A DNA stretch of 64,000 bases. It comes from Maribacter ulvicola (GTDB lineage Bacteria > Bacteroidota > Bacteroidia > Flavobacteriales > Flavobacteriaceae). The DNA is taken from contig NZ_FTMA01000002.1 in the NCBI RefSeq assembly GCF_900155985.1, forward strand, positions 372,001 to 436,000, in the 5' to 3' direction. Position 1 is the first letter of the stretch. Every line of letters starts with the position of its first letter. Both the position numbers and the translations under genes were made by a program. Below the pieces are notes generated by a model. The model was not told where the DNA came from and did no database searches. It saw only the letters and a list, made by a program, of their open reading frames with translations. This document shows, one piece after another, positions 28,610 through 35,551 of this stretch.

Positions 28610-30163
28610 TTAATCTTCTGGCGGATGACCGTGAATATCTTCAAATACGGTATCGAAATTCTCGCGTAAGTAAGCATTTAATTTCTTTTGATAATCATCT
28701 TTTAACCAGCTTAAAAAATTGTAGGTACTCTTACTTATACATTTACCATAAACATGAATACGATTATCAATATCTTCTTTTAGAAGTTTTGCTAGTGCTA
28801 TAGCATCATATACGTCCTCACTATTTTCTATACACATGTACGCATGCTGTGCAATAGAGCGTTCCAGAACAACCTTAGAAGATTCCCCGGCAAAGGTTGC
28901 CGTTTTATAGGTTTCCTTGATATCGAAATAGGTTTCTTTAGAATTTTTAAAAGCTGCCTTTACCTCTTCTGAAAGGTCTAATTTAAAGTCACTTTCAATA
29001 TCTTCATCATCACGAATACGATCCATGTAGAAATTAGGAGACTTAAAAATAGCTCCCCAATCTAAATCTGCACCCCAAGGCCCAAATCGATATAGGTTGT
29101 TACCTAAATCAATTACTGTAAATTTAGATTTATTATTCAAAACCCTTGATCCTCTACCGATCATTTGATAGTAAAGTGTTAGCGATTTTGTTGCTCTATT
29201 AAGAATAATAGTATCAATAGTTGGTTCATCAAAACCAGTGGTTAAGATACTTACCGATGTTAAAATGGCATCAGGTGTTTCTTTAAACCATTTTAAGGTA
29301 TGTTTACGTTGTTTTTTGGTAGCGGTATTATCTAAATGTCTAATATTTAAACCAGCAGCTTCAAAAGTATGATACACTTGAATAGATGTTTCAATACCAT
29401 TATTAAAAATTAAGGTCTTTTTTCCTTTAGAATGTTTAGTGTAAGCTTCTAGAAGCTTGTTTAACATTGCCGGACTCGTGTATAAATCAGCAGATGATTT
29501 TACGGTATAATCACCGTTAGACCCTATTTCAAGGGATGTTAGCCCCATATCGTACTGAAAAACTTCAGCCCTGGCTAAGAAATCATTGGCAATTAGGTTT
29601 TCTATGGTTTCTCCTGGTATAAGCTCATCATAGTTTTTGTTCATTGGCAAGTCCTTGTTAGAACTTAACGGAGTAGCCGTTACACCAAGAACAAAAGAAT
29701 TTTCAAAGAACTTAAAAAGCTTGGTAAATGAGTTATAATGTGCTTCATCAATAATTACCAGGCCAACATCGGATATATCCAATTGGTCATCGTTCAACCT
29801 ATTATTTAAGGTTTCTACCATGGCTACATAGCAACTGTAACGCTCATGATCATCAAGATTTGCCTTACTATTGACTACTTTGTTTACAACACCAAAACTA
29901 GTAAGCATCGATGAAGTTTGGTTACAAAGTTCAATACGGTGCGTCATAACCAAAACCTTCTTGTTATGATTTTTTAAATACTGCCGTACCATTTCGGAAA
30001 AAATCACTGTTTTACCACCACCGGTCGGTAATTGGTATAGCAGGTGATAATCATCTCGTTCTGAATCGAACTTGTCAAAAATTTGTTGAATTGCTCCTTG
30101 TTGATAGCTATAAAGTTCCTTTTCGGTCTTTCTATCTTGTAATTCAAAAACTGTCTCTTGCAT
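28610..30163 (-). CDS. DEAD/DEAH-box (SF2) helicase
   Basis: A 517-residue helicase. Motifs: Q-tip YQQGAIQQIF, Walker A LPTGGGKT, DEAH (VIIDEAHYN), GVTATP, and the C-terminal lobe with TGFDEPTIDTIILNRATKSLTLYYQMIGRGSR. This is the UvrB/type III restriction-type ResIII fold. No methyltransferase, nuclease or specificity gene is adjacent, so it is not a visible restriction system. It may act in DNA or RNA metabolism. The C-terminal 120 residues are helical and unassigned. Confidence 0.9.
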   Translation of the reverse strand: MQETVFELQDRKTEKELYSYQQGAIQQIFDKFDSERDDYHLLYQLPTGGGKTVIFSEMVRQYLKNHNKKVLVMTHRIELCNQTSSMLTSFGVVNKVVNSKANLDDHERYSCYVAMVETLNNRLNDDQLDISDVGLVIIDEAHYNSFTKLFKFFENSFVLGVTATPLSSNKDLPMNKNYDELIPGETIENLIANDFLARAEVFQYDMGLTSLEIGSNGDYTVKSSADLYTSPAMLNKLLEAYTKHSKGKKTLIFNNGIETSIQVYHTFEAAGLNIRHLDNTATKKQRKHTLKWFKETPDAILTSVSILTTGFDEPTIDTIILNRATKSLTLYYQMIGRGSRVLNNKSKFTVIDLGNNLYRFGPWGADLDWGAIFKSPNFYMDRIRDDEDIESDFKLDLSEEVKAAFKNSKETYFDIKETYKTATFAGESSKVVLERSIAQHAYMCIENSEDVYDAIALAKLLKEDIDNRIHVYGKCISKSTYNFLSWLKDDYQKKLNAYLRENFDTVFEDIHGHPPED

Positions 30164-30283
30164 AAAATCTTCTCTGGAGTGTACAAAGGTAACATTCTCT
30201 CCATTACATTACTAATTCATGGGTTAAAAAGGGTATCTTTTGCGACTATTTGTAACCTAAATTAATTGTAATCGTATAAAATT

Positions 30284-30868
30284 TTGGAACAATTCCATTT
30301 TCAAGTGTATAAACCGGTGGGTATGCTAAGTCAGATGACATCAGGTGAAGACCGTCAACTTCGTAAAAAGCGATTTTTAAGTGAATTGTTACATTTTACG
30401 GAAGGAATAATGCCTGTAGGTAGATTAGATGAAAAATCTGAAGGATTATTATTAATGACTACGGATGGTAAATTAAGTGATACCATTAATAGTTCAGGGA
30501 TAGAAAAGGAGTATTTAGCACAACTAGATGGTTTAATAACTGCTGATGCTATTAAAGAGCTGGCAAAAGGAGTAACTATAGGTTTGTTTGGGAAGAAATA
30601 TACCACCAAATCATGTGTTATTCTACTTCTCAATGAACCCCCGGTCCTGCCTCAAGCAGATACAACCTTAAGAATAGGTAGGCATAGACCTACCTCTTGG
30701 GTCCGTGTTATAATAAAGGAGGGGAAATTTCGTCAAATACGTAAAATGACAGCGGCAGTCGGTTTTCCAACGGTTCGTTTAGTACGTATAAGAATTGGTA
30801 ATATTGAATTAGGGCAAATGAAACCTAAAGAAGTGTTACCGGTAAAAATTAATCTTTCACCTTCCTAG
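30284..30868 (+). CDS. Pseudouridine synthase, RluE-like
   Basis: A 194-residue RsuA/RluB/E/F-family enzyme without the S4 RNA-binding domain, like RluE, which modifies 23S rRNA. The catalytic motif is VGRLDEKSEGLLLMTTDG with the essential Asp. No in-frame ATG lies before residue 14, and the upstream frame is closed at 30269, so the gene probably starts at TTG 30284 (or ATT 30281), because the domain already begins at FQVYKPVG. It overlaps the convergent EamA gene by 20 bp at the 3' ends. Confidence 0.88.
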   Translation: MEQFHFQVYKPVGMLSQMTSGEDRQLRKKRFLSELLHFTEGIMPVGRLDEKSEGLLLMTTDGKLSDTINSSGIEKEYLAQLDGLITADAIKELAKGVTIGLFGKKYTTKSCVILLLNEPPVLPQADTTLRIGRHRPTSWVRVIIKEGKFRQIRKMTAAVGFPTVRLVRIRIGNIELGQMKPKEVLPVKINLSPS

Positions 30869-31796
30869 GAATGCGTTTGCCTGAAAACCGAGAAAGTATG
30901 GTAAGACTCTTTTTTGAGTTGATAAAATATACTCCGGTCAGTAATACCACAGATGCAATGGCAGATTGTAGGGTAATGTTTTCATCTAAAAAATACCATC
31001 CTAAGAGCATGGCTACTATTGGATTTACATAGGTAGATGTAGCAACCTTTTCTGGTGAAACTATGCGCAACAAGTAATTGAATGCCGTAAATGTAATTAT
31101 ACTACCAAACGTAATTAAAAGGGACATTGACCAAATAACGGGGGTACTCCAATGAATTGGTGATATCCATTGTTCTCCAAATAAGGTACTCATAACTAAT
31201 AATGATAATCCGCTAGTTAGCATTTGATAACCGGTATTTACAAAGAAGTTCTTGGGTAGATCTGCTTTACCAACAAACAAACTACCATAAGACCAACTTG
31301 TCATACAGACAAAGATAAGGACCATACCGAACAATGCTCCTTCTTGGGCAATGATCTGTTTTTGACCTACTAGTAGAAGAATACCGGTAATTCCCAGAAT
31401 AACGCCTACTATAGACATTGGTTGTATTTTTTTACCTTGTAGTACACGCATCATTAGCAAGACCACTAATGGTTGTGCAGAAACCTCTAAGGCTGCAAAA
31501 CCGCTATCAACATACTTTAATGCCCAGACAACCACTCCATTTCCAAAGGTTAGAAAAAGAAAACCTGCTAGTATACTATTCTTAAATTGTTGCTTGGTAA
31601 CTTTAAGAGAATAGCCTAATATTCTTGAAATAATAAAAATTAAGCTACCGGCAGTTAAAAAACGAATACCTGCCAACATAAAGGCAGGTAATTCCGTAAC
31701 TGCAATTTTATTCCATAAATAGGTAGATCCCCAAATGAAATAAATGGCAAAAAATGACACTACTACCAGAACGGTGTTACGTTGCATTTTTACCAT
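30849..31796 (-). CDS. EamA/DMT-family exporter
   Basis: A 315-residue inner membrane protein with ten hydrophobic segments in two homologous EamA halves. The first half starts with FAIYFIWGSTYLWNKIAV and the second with MVLIFVCMTSWSYGSLFVG. The family exports metabolites such as amino acids. ATG at codon 1 is used, but codon 4 is an alternative start. It lies 14 bp downstream of the cold-shock-domain gene on the same strand. Confidence 0.92.
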   Translation of the reverse strand: MVKMQRNTVLVVVSFFAIYFIWGSTYLWNKIAVTELPAFMLAGIRFLTAGSLIFIISRILGYSLKVTKQQFKNSILAGFLFLTFGNGVVVWALKYVDSGFAALEVSAQPLVVLLMMRVLQGKKIQPMSIVGVILGITGILLLVGQKQIIAQEGALFGMVLIFVCMTSWSYGSLFVGKADLPKNFFVNTGYQMLTSGLSLLVMSTLFGEQWISPIHWSTPVIWSMSLLITFGSIITFTAFNYLLRIVSPEKVATSTYVNPIVAMLLGWYFLDENITLQSAIASVVLLTGVYFINSKKSLTILSRFSGKRIPRKVKD

Positions 31797-31810
31797 AAAA
31801 AAAATTAAAA

Positions 31811-32269
31811 CTAAATCTTCTTAACACGAACGGCGTTCATACCCTTCATGCCTTTTTCCAACTCGTATGAAACTTTGTCGTTTTCCATAATTTCATCAAT
31901 TAGGCCACTAACATGAACAAAGTATTTTTCATTGTTTTCAGCGTCAATAATGAAACCAAAACCTTTAGTAGTATCAAAGAAAGAAACTTTACCGTTTCTT
32001 ACCGGATCAAATTCTTCAACATCACCTTCTTCTTTTTTAGGAATTCCTAAAACGATATCTTCTGCTTCAATTTCTACTTTCATTGCTGGATCAGGTGGAG
32101 TGTCTACCAAGTTTCCATTGAAATCTACATAAGCAAGTGGAATACCTGAAGTACCACTTTCTTTTGCAGCTGCTTTACGAGCAAGCATTTTTTTCTTTTT
32201 TTCTTCACGCTTTTTTAAGCGTTTTTTTTCTTTTTCAGTTTTATTAAATGTTTGTTGCGATTTTGCCAT
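31811..32269 (-). CDS. Cold-shock-domain protein with basic N-terminal extension
   Basis: I start it at the ATG at 32267-32269 (MAKSQQTFNKTEKEKKRLKK), giving 152 residues; the upstream open codons do not resemble the protein. Residues 1-45 are Lys-rich and probably disordered, residues 46-88 are acidic, and residues 89-152 form a cold-shock OB fold (GKVSFFDTTKGFGFI and YFVHVS). The Lys-rich arm could add RNA affinity, as in eukaryotic Y-box proteins. This is the second Csp in the window. EamA lies 14 bp downstream. Confidence 0.92.
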   Translation of the reverse strand: MAKSQQTFNKTEKEKKRLKKREEKKKKMLARKAAAKESGTSGIPLAYVDFNGNLVDTPPDPAMKVEIEAEDIVLGIPKKEEGDVEEFDPVRNGKVSFFDTTKGFGFIIDAENNEKYFVHVSGLIDEIMENDKVSYELEKGMKGMNAVRVKKI

Positions 32270-32765
32270 TCGTAATTTTAATGATAATAATAGATTTTGC
32301 AATAAAGGAATTGAAATACGTGGTGACGTGTATAACAAACGGTATGTTTTTTGAGTAAACTATAATCCCATTCGTTGTAAGGCCATTGCAAGAATCATCT
32401 GCATCCCTCTAAAGTTCTACAAAGATATGATTTGTATTCCAATTATTTAGCATTTATAGGGTTCAAACTAGCAAACTTTTAAGAGATGTGATTAAAATTT
32501 TTAAATAGCATCCTATTACGCAGTCTATTTTAGAGTTTCCTCTACCCTACAAACGCCTTAAAATTAAATAAACAATTAAATATTGTTAAAATTAACTTTC
32601 CTATTAATAATGTAAAACACTTTAAATCAGATTATTAACTGTAATTTTGCGATTTAAATTGTTAAAAAATAGTACCTTTTTATGCATAGTACTGTAACAA
32701 ATTACAATATGCGTCGTCTAGTAAGTATAACAAAAATATTAATCATCAATTTAAAAACAATCATC
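32270..32765. other. Upstream region of the peptide array
   Basis: Nearly 500 AT-rich bases separate the cold-shock-domain gene from the first peptide gene on the opposite strand. It must hold both divergent promoters. Apart from the promoter-like element at 32646-32680, I see no gene. An in-frame ATG at 32682 would extend the first peptide by 28 residues, but the other copies lack that extension. Confidence 0.45.
32646..32680 (+). promoter_or_regulatory. Candidate promoter of the peptide array
   Basis: TTTG at 32646-32649 is followed after 23 nt by TACCTTTT at 32673-32680, close to the TTG and TAnnTTTG boxes of Flavobacterium promoters. The last G of the -7 box is missing and the spacing is at the long limit. 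It would give a leader of about 80 nt before the first peptide. Confidence 0.35.
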
Positions 32766-32879
32766 ATGAGAACTTTTATCAGAAACACACCAACGGAAAC
32801 AAGAAGAAACACATTCTTTTCCAGTTTTAAAAACAGTAAAAGAGTGCAATGGGTATCCTCAAGAAATCACACCCATTAA
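32766..32879 (+). CDS. Tandem 37-residue cationic peptide, copy 1
   Basis: A 37-codon gene. The peptide starts MRTFIRNTPTETRRNTFF, has one Trp (residue 29) and ends in HTH. It contains six Arg and two Lys against one Glu (net about +7), no Cys and no signal peptide. Copies 2 and 3 encode exactly the same chain but differ at third codon positions, which is strong evidence that the peptide is translated and selected. I do not recognise the family. Possible roles are a nucleic-acid-binding or ribosome-associated peptide, an antimicrobial or toxin peptide, or a signal; the sequence does not decide. The start is fixed by comparison with the other copies. Confidence 0.8.
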   Translation: MRTFIRNTPTETRRNTFFSSFKNSKRVQWVSSRNHTH

Positions 32880-32916
32880 TCATTCATCAATCATAAATCT
32901 ATTCATCAATCCTACG

Positions 32917-32931
32917 GTTAATCACCGTTTA
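32917..32931. promoter_or_regulatory. Inverted repeat in spacer 1 of the peptide array
   Basis: ACGGTTAATCACCGT has perfect 5-bp arms and a 5-nt loop. The same sequence recurs at 33096-33110 and 33275-33289, each 14 nt upstream of a peptide ATG. It could be an RNA hairpin that controls translation or processing of the multi-peptide transcript, or a protein-binding site. It has no T-tract, so it is not an ordinary terminator. Confidence 0.6.
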
Positions 32932-32944
32932 AAAAACAAACATC

Positions 32945-33058
32945 ATGAGAACTTTTATCAGAAACACACCAACGGAAACAAGAAGAAACACGTTCTTTTC
33001 CAGTTTTAAAAATAGTAAAAGAGTGCAATGGGTATCCTCAAGAAATCACACTCATTAG
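32945..33058 (+). CDS. Tandem 37-residue cationic peptide, copy 2
   Basis: It encodes the same 37 residues as copy 1. Relative to copy 1, the codons for Thr16, Asn23 and Thr36 differ only in the third base and the stop is TAG instead of TAA. It is preceded by the conserved spacer and its inverted repeat. Being identical in protein but not in DNA, it is unlikely to be a recent passive duplication alone. Confidence 0.8.
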   Translation: MRTFIRNTPTETRRNTFFSSFKNSKRVQWVSSRNHTH

Positions 33059-33123
33059 TCATTCATCAATCACAAATCTATTCATCAATCCTACGGTTAA
33101 TCACCGTTTAAAAAACAAACGTC

Positions 33124-33237
33124 ATGAGAACTTTTATCAGAAACACACCAACGGAAACAAGAAGAAACACGTTCTTTTCAAGCTTTAAAAACAGTAAGAG
33201 AGTACAATGGGTATCCTCAAGAAATCACACTCATTAG
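33124..33237 (+). CDS. Tandem 37-residue cationic peptide, copy 3
   Basis: It again encodes the identical 37 residues. Relative to copy 2, the codons for Ser19, Ser20, Asn23, Lys25 and Val27 are changed, all synonymously. With copy 1, seven codons vary across the array without any amino acid change. The spacer after it has begun to diverge in its first half but keeps the inverted repeat. Confidence 0.8.
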   Translation: MRTFIRNTPTETRRNTFFSSFKNSKRVQWVSSRNHTH

Positions 33238-33302
33238 TCATTTATCAATTAAAAAACCATTCATCAACCCTACGGTTAATCACCGTTTAAAAAACAAACG
33301 TC

Positions 33303-33416
33303 ATGAAAAAATTTCAAAAAGTATTACCTAGAACTTCAACCAAACTTAATTTATGGAATGCCATAAAAGACAAACAGAGAAAACTACTTTCAGTTGAAAG
33401 ACACCTAGCCTATTAA
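33303..33416 (+). CDS. Divergent 37-residue peptide, copy 4
   Basis: This gene is also exactly 37 codons and sits at the same 179-bp interval, but the peptide differs (MKKFQKVLPRTSTKLNLWNA at the start). Aligned without gaps, it shares Met1, Phe4, Pro9, Lys22, Arg26 and Arg33 with the other copies and has Lys/Arg exchanges at 2, 6 and 14. Net charge is about +8 with one Trp (residue 18). It looks like an ancient paralogue with a related role, possibly the partner of peptides 1-3. The array terminator follows 6 bp after its stop. Confidence 0.75.
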   Translation: MKKFQKVLPRTSTKLNLWNAIKDKQRKLLSVERHLAY

Positions 33417-33421
33417 ATTCT

Positions 33422-33455
33422 AAAAAGATATGAATTCAATACTCGTATCTTTTTT
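33422..33455 (+). terminator. Terminator of the peptide array
   Basis: A 12-bp stem (AAAAAGATATGA / TCGTATCTTTTT, one T-G wobble), a 9-nt loop and a T-run lie 6 bp after the stop of copy 4. It supports transcription of all four peptide genes as one unit separate from the GntR gene. Confidence 0.82.
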
Positions 33456-33506
33456 CATGTCCAATTGTTTTACCTCATATATGAAAACAATTCTAATATC
33501 GTTATA

Positions 33507-33530
33507 ATCGTATACGATATATTATATTTG
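33507..33530 (+). promoter_or_regulatory. GntR operator palindrome and -7 box
   Basis: ATCGTATACGAT (33507-33518) is a perfect palindrome with the GTATAC core common to operators of FadR-like (FCD) GntR regulators. It is followed by TATATTTG (33523-33530), an exact TAnnTTTG -7 box. The operator occupies the promoter spacer, so bound regulator would block RNA polymerase. The predicted start of transcription is very close to the first ATG (33535). Confidence 0.6.
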
Positions 33531-33534
33531 AAGT

Positions 33535-34164
33535 ATGCCGGTTAAAATGAACTTAAGAGATCAAGTACGGGAGTATCTGTTATCAGAAATGACAACAGGC
33601 AACCTTAAAACCGGCAAGACCATCAATTTAGCAGCGCTTGCACGGCATTTAAAGGTTAGTGTTACTCCAATTAGAGAGGCATTAACCCAATTACAGCAAT
33701 CGCATATTATAAAAGCGGTACCCAATAGAGGTTTTATAATTGCAGAATTGGATGTAAAAGAGGCTGAAGACTTGTATGAGCTTGTGGCTAATTTAGAGGT
33801 TATGGCTATTGAAAACTCTGAGTTTACCCAAGAACATATTTTACAACTGAAAGAACAGCAAGAGGTCTTTGAAAATGCCACTGATGCACTTTCCAGAATA
33901 CAGGCCGACCTAGAATTTCATCGATTATTGACCAAAAATTACAAAAATGATCTGGCACTGAAAATTCTACATGATTTAAAGACACGTATTTTCTTTTATG
34001 AGCGTGCCTTTACAAATGATGACTCTTTCTATAACAAATCTGATAATCAGCATGAATCTATTATTTCTGCAATTGCAGATGATAATGTACCTACGGCTTC
34101 CCTCCTACTAAAAATGAATTGGATGTTGATTTTAAATTACATTCAAAAGAAACTTACAGAGTAA
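33535..34164 (+). CDS. GntR-family regulator (FCD type)
   Basis: A 209-residue protein. Residues 5-70 are the winged helix (INLAALARHLKVSVTPIREALTQLQQSHIIKAVPNRGFII). Residues 80-209 are the helical FCD effector domain, with the His that follows AELE-type segments in ADLEFHRLLT and a second in NQHESIISAI, which usually bind a metal that contacts the ligand. The promoter lies so close to the first ATG that translation may start there as a leaderless message, or at codon 5 (33547, MNLRDQVREYLL). The effector, often a small carboxylate, is unknown. Confidence 0.9.
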   Translation: MPVKMNLRDQVREYLLSEMTTGNLKTGKTINLAALARHLKVSVTPIREALTQLQQSHIIKAVPNRGFIIAELDVKEAEDLYELVANLEVMAIENSEFTQEHILQLKEQQEVFENATDALSRIQADLEFHRLLTKNYKNDLALKILHDLKTRIFFYERAFTNDDSFYNKSDNQHESIISAIADDNVPTASLLLKMNWMLILNYIQKKLTE

Positions 34165-34167
34165 ATA

Positions 34168-34767
34168 CTACTCTAAATCTTGCAATAGTTCCTGCGCAGA
34201 TCGGGTTACTTTTAAATAACCGTTATACGCCCATTTACAGAAAAATACCATAGCAACCATGGTAATGGCAAATAGTACATATTGCTCTGTTTTTAAACTG
34301 GTAAGGAATACATTTTTATTAGAAATAATTTTCGAAGTAACGGGTACTATAAAGAATAGTCCCATAAAACCAATAGCAATGCCAACTTGTTGCAATTTTA
34401 AAAGCCTATTCTTCGTCTTTAAGTAGTGTTTTAAATTATCTTTATACGAGCCGTTTAAAATATCAATATTCTTTATTCTTTTTAAAGTGGTAAGTACCAT
34501 TGCAGGTAAGACAATTAAAAATGACAGGGTAAGTACACCGCATACTTGTAAATACCATGTATCTAATTTACCAAAGTTGAGTAATACAAAGAGGGCAATA
34601 GCGAAACAGACAAAGGCACCTATAGTTTCGTATTTGGTAATAGTGGTGAATGTATTCTGATATTTCTGCTTTGTCATATCTAATATAATTTTATTAGTTA
34701 ATTTTTTTTGATGATTTAATTCATTGCTTAGTTGCGTCCAGGCGGATTGTAATTCTTCTAGTTCCAT
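34168..34767 (-). CDS. Membrane protein partner of ECF sigma factor
   Basis: A 199-residue protein with four hydrophobic segments at about 47-67, 73-93, 128-148 and 157-177 and a cytoplasmic N-terminal helix pair (LEELQSAWTQLSNELNHQKKL). It starts 2 bp after the sigma gene stop. Its placement suggests an anti-sigma factor or sigma-controlled membrane protein, but no recognised anti-sigma domain (such as a ZAS Cys/His motif) is visible. It is convergent with the GntR gene, leaving 3 bp between the stops. Confidence 0.8.
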   Translation of the reverse strand: MELEELQSAWTQLSNELNHQKKLTNKIILDMTKQKYQNTFTTITKYETIGAFVCFAIALFVLLNFGKLDTWYLQVCGVLTLSFLIVLPAMVLTTLKRIKNIDILNGSYKDNLKHYLKTKNRLLKLQQVGIAIGFMGLFFIVPVTSKIISNKNVFLTSLKTEQYVLFAITMVAMVFFCKWAYNGYLKVTRSAQELLQDLE

Positions 34768-34769
34768 GA

Positions 34770-35258
34770 TTAATGTTTTGTCATGTTAGTTTTTAATTTC
34801 TTTTTTATACGAGATATTTTAGTGCCCACATTGCTATTACTTAGTCCGGTAATTTGCGCTATCTCTTTATAACTTTTACCTTCCAATAAGAGAAAAATGA
34901 GTCCTTTTTCTAAGGTGTTTAAATGTTTTAAGTGCAGATACAGCAGTTTTAACCGTTCTTCAAAAACATCGTCTTTGTAATCAGATTGATTAATGAATAC
35001 ATCTGCCACGGGAACAGAATCTGGTCTTCTCTTTTTCTTTTTAATGAAAGTTATAGCCGTGTTCATAGCAACACGATACATCCATGTGGTAATTTTGGCA
35101 TCGTTCCGAAACGAATCAAAATATTTCCAAAGCTGGTAGACCACTTCTTGAAAGAGGTCTTCTTGATCTTCTTTATTATAGGTGTAAATAGAGGTCACCT
35201 TATATAATAGTGCTTGATGTTCTCGTATTAAATCAGTAAAGACATCTTTTTTATGCAT
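34770..35258 (-). CDS. ECF-type RNA polymerase sigma factor
   Basis: A 162-residue sigma-70 family protein with region 2 (QEDLFQEVVYQLWKYFDSFRNDAKITTWMYRVAMNTAITFIKK) and region 4 (LLEGKSYKEIAQITGLSNSNVGTKISRIKKKLK). Regions 1 and 3 are absent, as in ECF factors. It is co-transcribed with the downstream membrane protein. The signal is unknown. Confidence 0.94.
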   Translation of the reverse strand: MHKKDVFTDLIREHQALLYKVTSIYTYNKEDQEDLFQEVVYQLWKYFDSFRNDAKITTWMYRVAMNTAITFIKKKKRRPDSVPVADVFINQSDYKDDVFEERLKLLYLHLKHLNTLEKGLIFLLLEGKSYKEIAQITGLSNSNVGTKISRIKKKLKTNMTKH

Positions 35259-35404
35259 GTATAAAAACGTATTTCCCCATTAGTATGATTCTAATTTCTT
35301 TTGTCACACTTTAATGTAAATTCTTTTTTAAATTAGGGTAAAAACATCCTAACTCATACAACATGAGGTATATATATTCGTTTTATTAAGAAATAAATAA
35401 AATT

Positions 35405-35551
35405 ATGCAGTTCTTAAATCCGGAAATTGAAGCATTGACAAAAAGAAAAGCCACAAGAAGCTTGGTTAAAAAAGAAATTTCATGTGGTATTTTCCAAGAT
35501 GTGAATGATATTCCTGTTGTAGAAGAAACTGTTGTACTAAAAAAAGTATAA
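35405..35551 (+). CDS. Possible 48-residue small protein
   Basis: A 48-codon frame begins MQFLNPEIEALTKRKATRSL and ends in an acidic-then-basic tail (VVEETVVLKKV). It is preceded by a 146-bp AT-rich space after the divergent sigma gene and abuts the 3' end of the amidohydrolase gene. Charge pattern and clean codon use look protein-like, but there is no homology evidence available to me. It may be an unannotated small protein. Confidence 0.45.
   Translation: MQFLNPEIEALTKRKATRSLVKKEISCGIFQDVNDIPVVEETVVLKKV

Larger units (their letters stand above)
32766..33416 (+). repeat. Four-unit tandem gene array with 179-bp period
   Basis: Start codons lie at 32766, 32945, 33124 and 33303, exactly 179 bp apart. 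Each unit has a 114-bp gene and a 65-bp spacer. All three spacers share a CAATCCTACGGTTAATC-like core, the inverted repeat ACGGT-TAATC-ACCGT, and a TTTAAAAAACAAACRTC lead-in to the ATG. The fourth unit keeps this lead-in although its coding part has diverged. The array therefore arose by duplication and is still spaced precisely. Confidence 0.95.

Noticed and set aside
28610..30163. Restriction-modification system
   Set aside because: The helicase resembles ResIII-type proteins, but there is no methyltransferase or specificity subunit nearby.
32682..32879. 65-residue version of the first peptide starting at 32682
   Set aside because: Copies 2 and 3 have the same peptide without the 28-residue extension, and the extension is not repeated upstream of them.
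32766..33416. CRISPR array or insertion element as explanation of the 179-bp repeats
   Set aside because: Units are coding, much longer than CRISPR repeats, and have no unique spacers. There is no transposase frame or terminal inverted repeat around the array.
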